From SG8-41 sp964521405 (GTDB lineage Bacteria > Pseudomonadota > Gammaproteobacteria > Burkholderiales > SG8-41), in assembly GCA_964521405.1 (NCBI GenBank), contig CAZFRR010000169.1, positions 1 to 46,119 on the forward strand: DNA of 46,119 bases, written 5' to 3'. Below, piece after piece: positions 42,604-46,119 of the stretch. Below the pieces are notes generated by a model. That model made no database searches. It was not told where the DNA came from and saw only the letters and a program-made list of their open reading frames with translations. Both the position numbers and the translations under genes were made by a program. Numbering within the stretch: the stretch's first letter is position 1; the number at the start of each line of letters is the position of its first letter.

Positions 42604-43812
42604 TCAAATCCCATGCTGTCTACTCCCGGCCGGCGCCGGCATCCGCGTCCCGGTGGCGGCCACCAGCCATATAACGAGCAGGATGGCATTAAAGATGACA
42701 ATGCCCGCCGTTGACCACCGGCTGTAGAGGAATCCCCCCGCGGCGGCGCCGAAAAAAGTCCCGAAAAACTGCAGGCTGGAGAAAACGCCGATGGCCACGC
42801 CCCGCGAGTGCTCGTGCGCAATCCGCGAGACCAGCGACGGCAGGTGCGCCTCGAGCACGTTGAAAGCGGTGAAGAAAGCGAGCAGAAAAACGGCTATCGG
42901 CCAGGCGCCGCCAGTGAACCACGGCATGACGAGCTGGGAGAGCAGCAACAGGGCTATCGCCCCGACGAACGCTATTTTCAGCCGCCCGGGCCGCCCCGTG
43001 CCGAGTATCGCCGGGAGCATCAAGACGAACGAACCCGCCATCACCGGCAGATAGACCTGCCAGTGCTGGTCCACCGGCAGCCCCGAGGCACGCAGATCGA
43101 GCGGCACGGCGATGAAGAGCGCCATCAATACGGCATGCAGGACGAACACGCCGTAATAAAGGCGGGTGAGCTGGGGATCGCGCAGCACCGCCTTGAACTG
43201 TACCAGCCCGCGCACGTCGGCGCGCCGCGGCCGGGGCGGAACATCAGGCACCAGCGCGTACACCACTCCCATCGCGCCGAGCACCAGCACGCCGGTCATC
43301 GCGAAGATGCCCGGCACGCCGATCACGCGATTCAGCCATGGCGAGAGCACCAGCGAGAGCGCGAAAGTGGCGCCGATGGTGGAGCCGATCATCGCCATTG
43401 CCTTGCCGCGGTGCTCGTCGCGCGTGAGATCCGCCGTCATCGCCATGACCGCCGCGGAAATCGCCCCTGCTCCCTGCAGCATGCGCCCCAGGATCACGAT
43501 GTAGATGTGGGAACCGAGCGCTGCGATGAAGCTGCCGGTGGCGAAAATCGCGAGCCCGATGTAAATAACCGGCTTTCTGCCGTAGCGGTCGGACCACCAG
43601 CCGAACGGTATCTGGAGGCTCGCCTGGGTGAGCCCGTAGACACCGATCGCGATGCCCACCAGCGTCAGGTTATCGCCCCCGGGCAGGCCCTCGGCGTAGA
43701 TCGCGAATACCGGCAGGATCACGAACATGCCGAGCATGCGCAGGCCGAAAATGCTGGCGAGGCTCAGCGCCGCGCGCAGTTCGACCGGGCTCATGCGACT
43801 GCGGTCTGACAT
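42604..43812 (-). CDS. MFS transporter (drug-efflux type)
   Basis: I take ATG 43812, giving 402 residues (MSDRSRMSPVELRAALSL...) with 12 predicted helices. The open frame extends further upstream but crosses the uvrA promoter region. Motif A is well kept between helices 2 and 3 (GWWSDRYGRKPVI) and motif C-like GRMLQGAGAISAAVMAMTADLTRDEHRGKAMA marks helices 4-5. This is the drug:H+ antiporter style. The gene is divergent from uvrA and upstream of ssb, a familiar betaproteobacterial arrangement. Substrate unknown. Confidence 0.9.
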   Translation of the reverse strand: MSDRSRMSPVELRAALSLASIFGLRMLGMFVILPVFAIYAEGLPGGDNLTLVGIAIGVYGLTQASLQIPFGWWSDRYGRKPVIYIGLAIFATGSFIAALGSHIYIVILGRMLQGAGAISAAVMAMTADLTRDEHRGKAMAMIGSTIGATFALSLVLSPWLNRVIGVPGIFAMTGVLVLGAMGVVYALVPDVPPRPRRADVRGLVQFKAVLRDPQLTRLYYGVFVLHAVLMALFIAVPLDLRASGLPVDQHWQVYLPVMAGSFVLMLPAILGTGRPGRLKIAFVGAIALLLLSQLVMPWFTGGAWPIAVFLLAFFTAFNVLEAHLPSLVSRIAHEHSRGVAIGVFSSLQFFGTFFGAAAGGFLYSRWSTAGIVIFNAILLVIWLVAATGTRMPAPAGSRQHGI

Positions 43813-43822
43813 GGAGTCAATA

Positions 43823-43887
43823 AGAGGCTGTTTCGAAATCAACGAAACAGCTTCTGATGTAGGGGAGCATGAGGGGAATATCCCCTC
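43823..43887. promoter_or_regulatory. two dyads in the uvrA/MFS divergent region
   Basis: AGAGGCTGTTTCG (43823-43835) pairs with CGAAACAGCTTCT (43843-43855) with one G-U pair. GAGGGGA-ATA-TCCCCTC (43871-43887) is a 7-bp dyad. They lie in the 178-bp gap between divergent genes and may be operators or hairpins. Neither matches a LexA box (CTGT-N8-ACAG). Confidence 0.4.
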
Positions 43888-43990
43888 ATTATTGTTGTCA
43901 AACAGGTTGGGGAAAGACAGAAATCTTAGGTATATTAACAGGTTTACATTTACTCCCCCTTTGGCCACTCCACGCCCAACCCTGGTACGG

Positions 43991-46119
43991 ATGCAAACCG
44001 CGGAGCCCGACGCCTTCCGCGGCACCGAGTTCATCCGCGTGCGCGGCGCGCGCACGCACAACCTCAAGAACATCAGCCTCGACCTGCCGCGGAACCGCCT
44101 GGTCGTGATCACCGGGCTGTCGGGCTCCGGGAAATCCTCGCTCGCGTTCGACACCCTCTACGCGGAAGGCCAGCGCCGCTACGTGGAATCGCTCTCCACT
44201 TACGCGCGGCAGTTTTTGCAACTGATGGAGAAGCCCGATGTCGACCTGATCGAAGGCCTCTCCCCCGCCATCTCGATCGAGCAGAAGGCGGCGAGCCACA
44301 ACCCGCGCTCGACGGTCGGCACGGTCACCGAGATCCACGACTACCTGCGGCTGCTGTTCGCCCGCATTGGCGACCCTCACTGTCCCGAGCACAAGATCCG
44401 GCTCTCGGCGCAAAGCATCGCGCAGATGGTGGATCACGTGCTGGAACTCCCCGAGGACACGCGGCTGATGATCCTCGCGCCGCTCATCGTCGGGCGCAAG
44501 GGCGAGCAGGCGAATCTCTTCGAGGAGCTGCGCGCGCAGGGATTCGTGCGGCTGCGCGTGGACGGCGCCGTGCACGAAATCGACGAGCTGCCCAAGTTGA
44601 AGAAGAACAACAAGCACACGGTGGAAGTCGTGGTGGACCGGCTGAAGGTCCGGGCGGACGCCAAGCAGCGGCTCGCTGAATCGTTCGAAACGGCGCTGCG
44701 CCACTCCGATGGACGCGCGCTCGCCGTGGAAATGGACGGCGGGAAAGAGCACCTGTTCTCCGCGAAGTTCGCCTGCCCGGTATGCAGCTACTCGCTGCCG
44801 GAGCTCGAGCCGCGTCTCTTCTCGTTCAACAACCCGATGGGCGCCTGCCCGCGCTGCGACGGGCTCGGCAGCATCAGCTTCTTCGATCCCAGGCGGGTTG
44901 CCGCCTTCCCCGAGCTCTCGCTCGCCTCCGGGGCGATCAAGGGCTGGGACCGGCGCAACCAGTTCTACTTCCAGATGCTGCAATGTCTCGCGCAGCACTA
45001 CGGCTTCGACCTCGAGACGCCGTTCGGCGAATTGCCGCAAAAGGTGCAGGAAGCGGTGATGCACGGATCGGGGGACGAGAAAATCAAGTTCCTGTACGTC
45101 GGCGAGCGCGGAACCAAGCACGTGCGCGAGCATACGTTCGAGGGCGTGATACCCAACCTGGAGCGCCGCTACAAGGAAACCGATTCGATCGTGGTGCGCG
45201 AGGAGCTCGCCAAGCACCTCAACACCCGCTCCTGCCCAGAGTGCGAGGGCACGCGCCTGCGGCGCGAGGCGCGCAACGTCACGGTGACGGACCGCGCCAT
45301 CTACGAGTTGAGCGCGCTGACGCTGGCGCAAGCGAGCCGGTTTTTCGAATCCCTCACGCTGACCGGCAACAAGCAGGCCATAGCGGAAAAAATCGTGAAG
45401 GAAATCGTAACCCGCATCACCTTCCTCAACAACGTCGGCCTCGACTACCTCTCGCTCGACCGCGCCGCGGACACGCTCTCGGGCGGCGAGTCGCAGCGCA
45501 TCCGGCTCGCGAGCCAGATCGGCTCGGGGCTGACCGGCGTAATGTACGTGCTCGACGAGCCCTCGATCGGGCTTCACCAGCGCGACAACGCGCGGCTGCT
45601 GGCGACCTTGAAGCGCCTGCGCGACACCGGCAACACGGTCATCGTGGTCGAGCACGACGCGGAGGCGATCCGGCACGCCGATCACGTCATCGACATGGGC
45701 CTCGGCGCCGGTGTCCATGGCGGATGCGTGATAGCGCAGGGCACGCCGCAGGAGATCGAGAAGCACCCCGAGTCGCTCACCGGCCAGTACTTGTCCGGCC
45801 GCCGCCGCATCGAGGTGCCGGCGCTGCGCCACCGCGTGAACCCCAAGCGGCAGTTGACGATCCACGGCGCGAGCGGCAATAACCTGAAGGGCATCAACGT
45901 GAGCCTGCCGGTGGGCCTCCTCGTGTGCGTGACCGGCGTGTCGGGTTCCGGCAAATCCACGCTCATCAACGACACGCTCCATGCGGCGGTGGCGCGCACC
46001 TTGAACGGAGCCTCGGTCGAGCCCGCGCCGTTCGAGCAAATCAGCGGCATCGAGCTCTTCGACAAGGTGGTGAGCGTGGACCAGAGCCCGATCGGCCGCA
46101 CGCCGCGCTCCAATCCCGC
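43991..46119 (+). CDS. uvrA: excinuclease ABC subunit A (3' cut by window)
   Basis: The frame is open from ATG 43991 to the window end (709 codons, of about 940 usual). Walker A of the first ATPase is at about 42-50 (GLSGSGKSS), followed by YARQFLQLMEKPDVD. The zinc-finger cysteines appear in CPVCSYSLPELEPRLFSFNN and CPRCDGLG, with CPECEGTRLRREAR later. The signature LSGGESQRIRLASQIGSGL lies near 500, and the second Walker A GVSGSGKSTLINDTL near 650. UvrA scans DNA for damage and loads UvrB in nucleotide-excision repair. It is divergent from the MFS gene. The last quarter is outside the window. Confidence 0.98.
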   Translation, partial: MQTAEPDAFRGTEFIRVRGARTHNLKNISLDLPRNRLVVITGLSGSGKSSLAFDTLYAEGQRRYVESLSTYARQFLQLMEKPDVDLIEGLSPAISIEQKAASHNPRSTVGTVTEIHDYLRLLFARIGDPHCPEHKIRLSAQSIAQMVDHVLELPEDTRLMILAPLIVGRKGEQANLFEELRAQGFVRLRVDGAVHEIDELPKLKKNNKHTVEVVVDRLKVRADAKQRLAESFETALRHSDGRALAVEMDGGKEHLFSAKFACPVCSYSLPELEPRLFSFNNPMGACPRCDGLGSISFFDPRRVAAFPELSLASGAIKGWDRRNQFYFQMLQCLAQHYGFDLETPFGELPQKVQEAVMHGSGDEKIKFLYVGERGTKHVREHTFEGVIPNLERRYKETDSIVVREELAKHLNTRSCPECEGTRLRREARNVTVTDRAIYELSALTLAQASRFFESLTLTGNKQAIAEKIVKEIVTRITFLNNVGLDYLSLDRAADTLSGGESQRIRLASQIGSGLTGVMYVLDEPSIGLHQRDNARLLATLKRLRDTGNTVIVVEHDAEAIRHADHVIDMGLGAGVHGGCVIAQGTPQEIEKHPESLTGQYLSGRRRIEVPALRHRVNPKRQLTIHGASGNNLKGINVSLPVGLLVCVTGVSGSGKSTLINDTLHAAVARTLNGASVEPAPFEQISGIELFDKVVSVDQSPIGRTPRSNP

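Noticed and set aside
43823..43855. LexA box for uvrA
   Set aside because: The CTGT and ACAG halves are 15 bp apart rather than 8, so this is a hairpin and not an SOS box.

Overview
The window looks like chromosomal DNA of a high-GC (roughly 65%) betaproteobacterium, probably in or near Burkholderiales/Nitrosomonadales. The grounds are six Bug-type (TctC-like) solute-binding proteins, a TctD/TctE-like two-component system, and the housekeeping block nudB, aspS, DUF502, FmdB zinc ribbon, ssb, MFS, uvrA, whose members and order are familiar in this class. No phage, plasmid backbone, rRNA, tRNA or CRISPR array was recognised. The identification is from gene content only.

Layout. 1-14 kb is a carboxylate-scavenging region: a LysR regulator, a class II aldolase/adducin protein, an Asp/Glu-racemase-family protein, a TcuA-like flavoprotein and six Bug proteins. 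No TctA/TctB membrane subunits lie within it. It is interrupted at 5.8-6.9 kb by a small operon of a winged-helix/nucleotidyltransferase protein and a HEPN-like protein, driven by a promoter that carries two operator copies 21 bp apart, followed by a saccharopine-dehydrogenase-like gene. 14-17.3 kb is a more mixed segment: a membrane protein, a universal stress protein, a ParE-type toxin-antitoxin pair flanked by two attC-like folded sites, and an AT-richer membrane ORF. The same 7-bp repeat brackets this segment in inverted orientation. 17.3-30.6 kb holds an exported hydratase-fold protein, a membrane-fused spermidine-synthase homologue carrying a palindromic element inside its reading frame, a DegQ-type protease, a lactonase-like hydrolase, MFS plus egtD, pbpG, an unexplained structured stretch, the two-component system and an Atm1-type ABC exporter. 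30.9-46.1 kb holds clsB with its nuclease-fold partner, a SRPBCC/lipoprotein pair, nadA, nudB, a barnase-barstar pair, a TPR protein, aspS-DUF502-fmdB, ssb, an MFS transporter and the first three quarters of uvrA.

The most unusual property is the intergenic DNA. At least ten spacers carry tandem repeats with an exact 7-bp period, but with a different heptamer at most sites. Several are arranged as inverted pairs. Some touch or supply start codons, stop codons or signal-peptide codons of neighbouring genes. They are joined by a 15-bp-phased GTGAC/GTCAC inverted array, 8-9-bp GCCAAG- and CAGGATT-type repeats, REP-like palindromes with a GGACAGACC core and an IS-derived miniature element. Together they make the spacers a dense hairpin landscape that the coding features do not explain.
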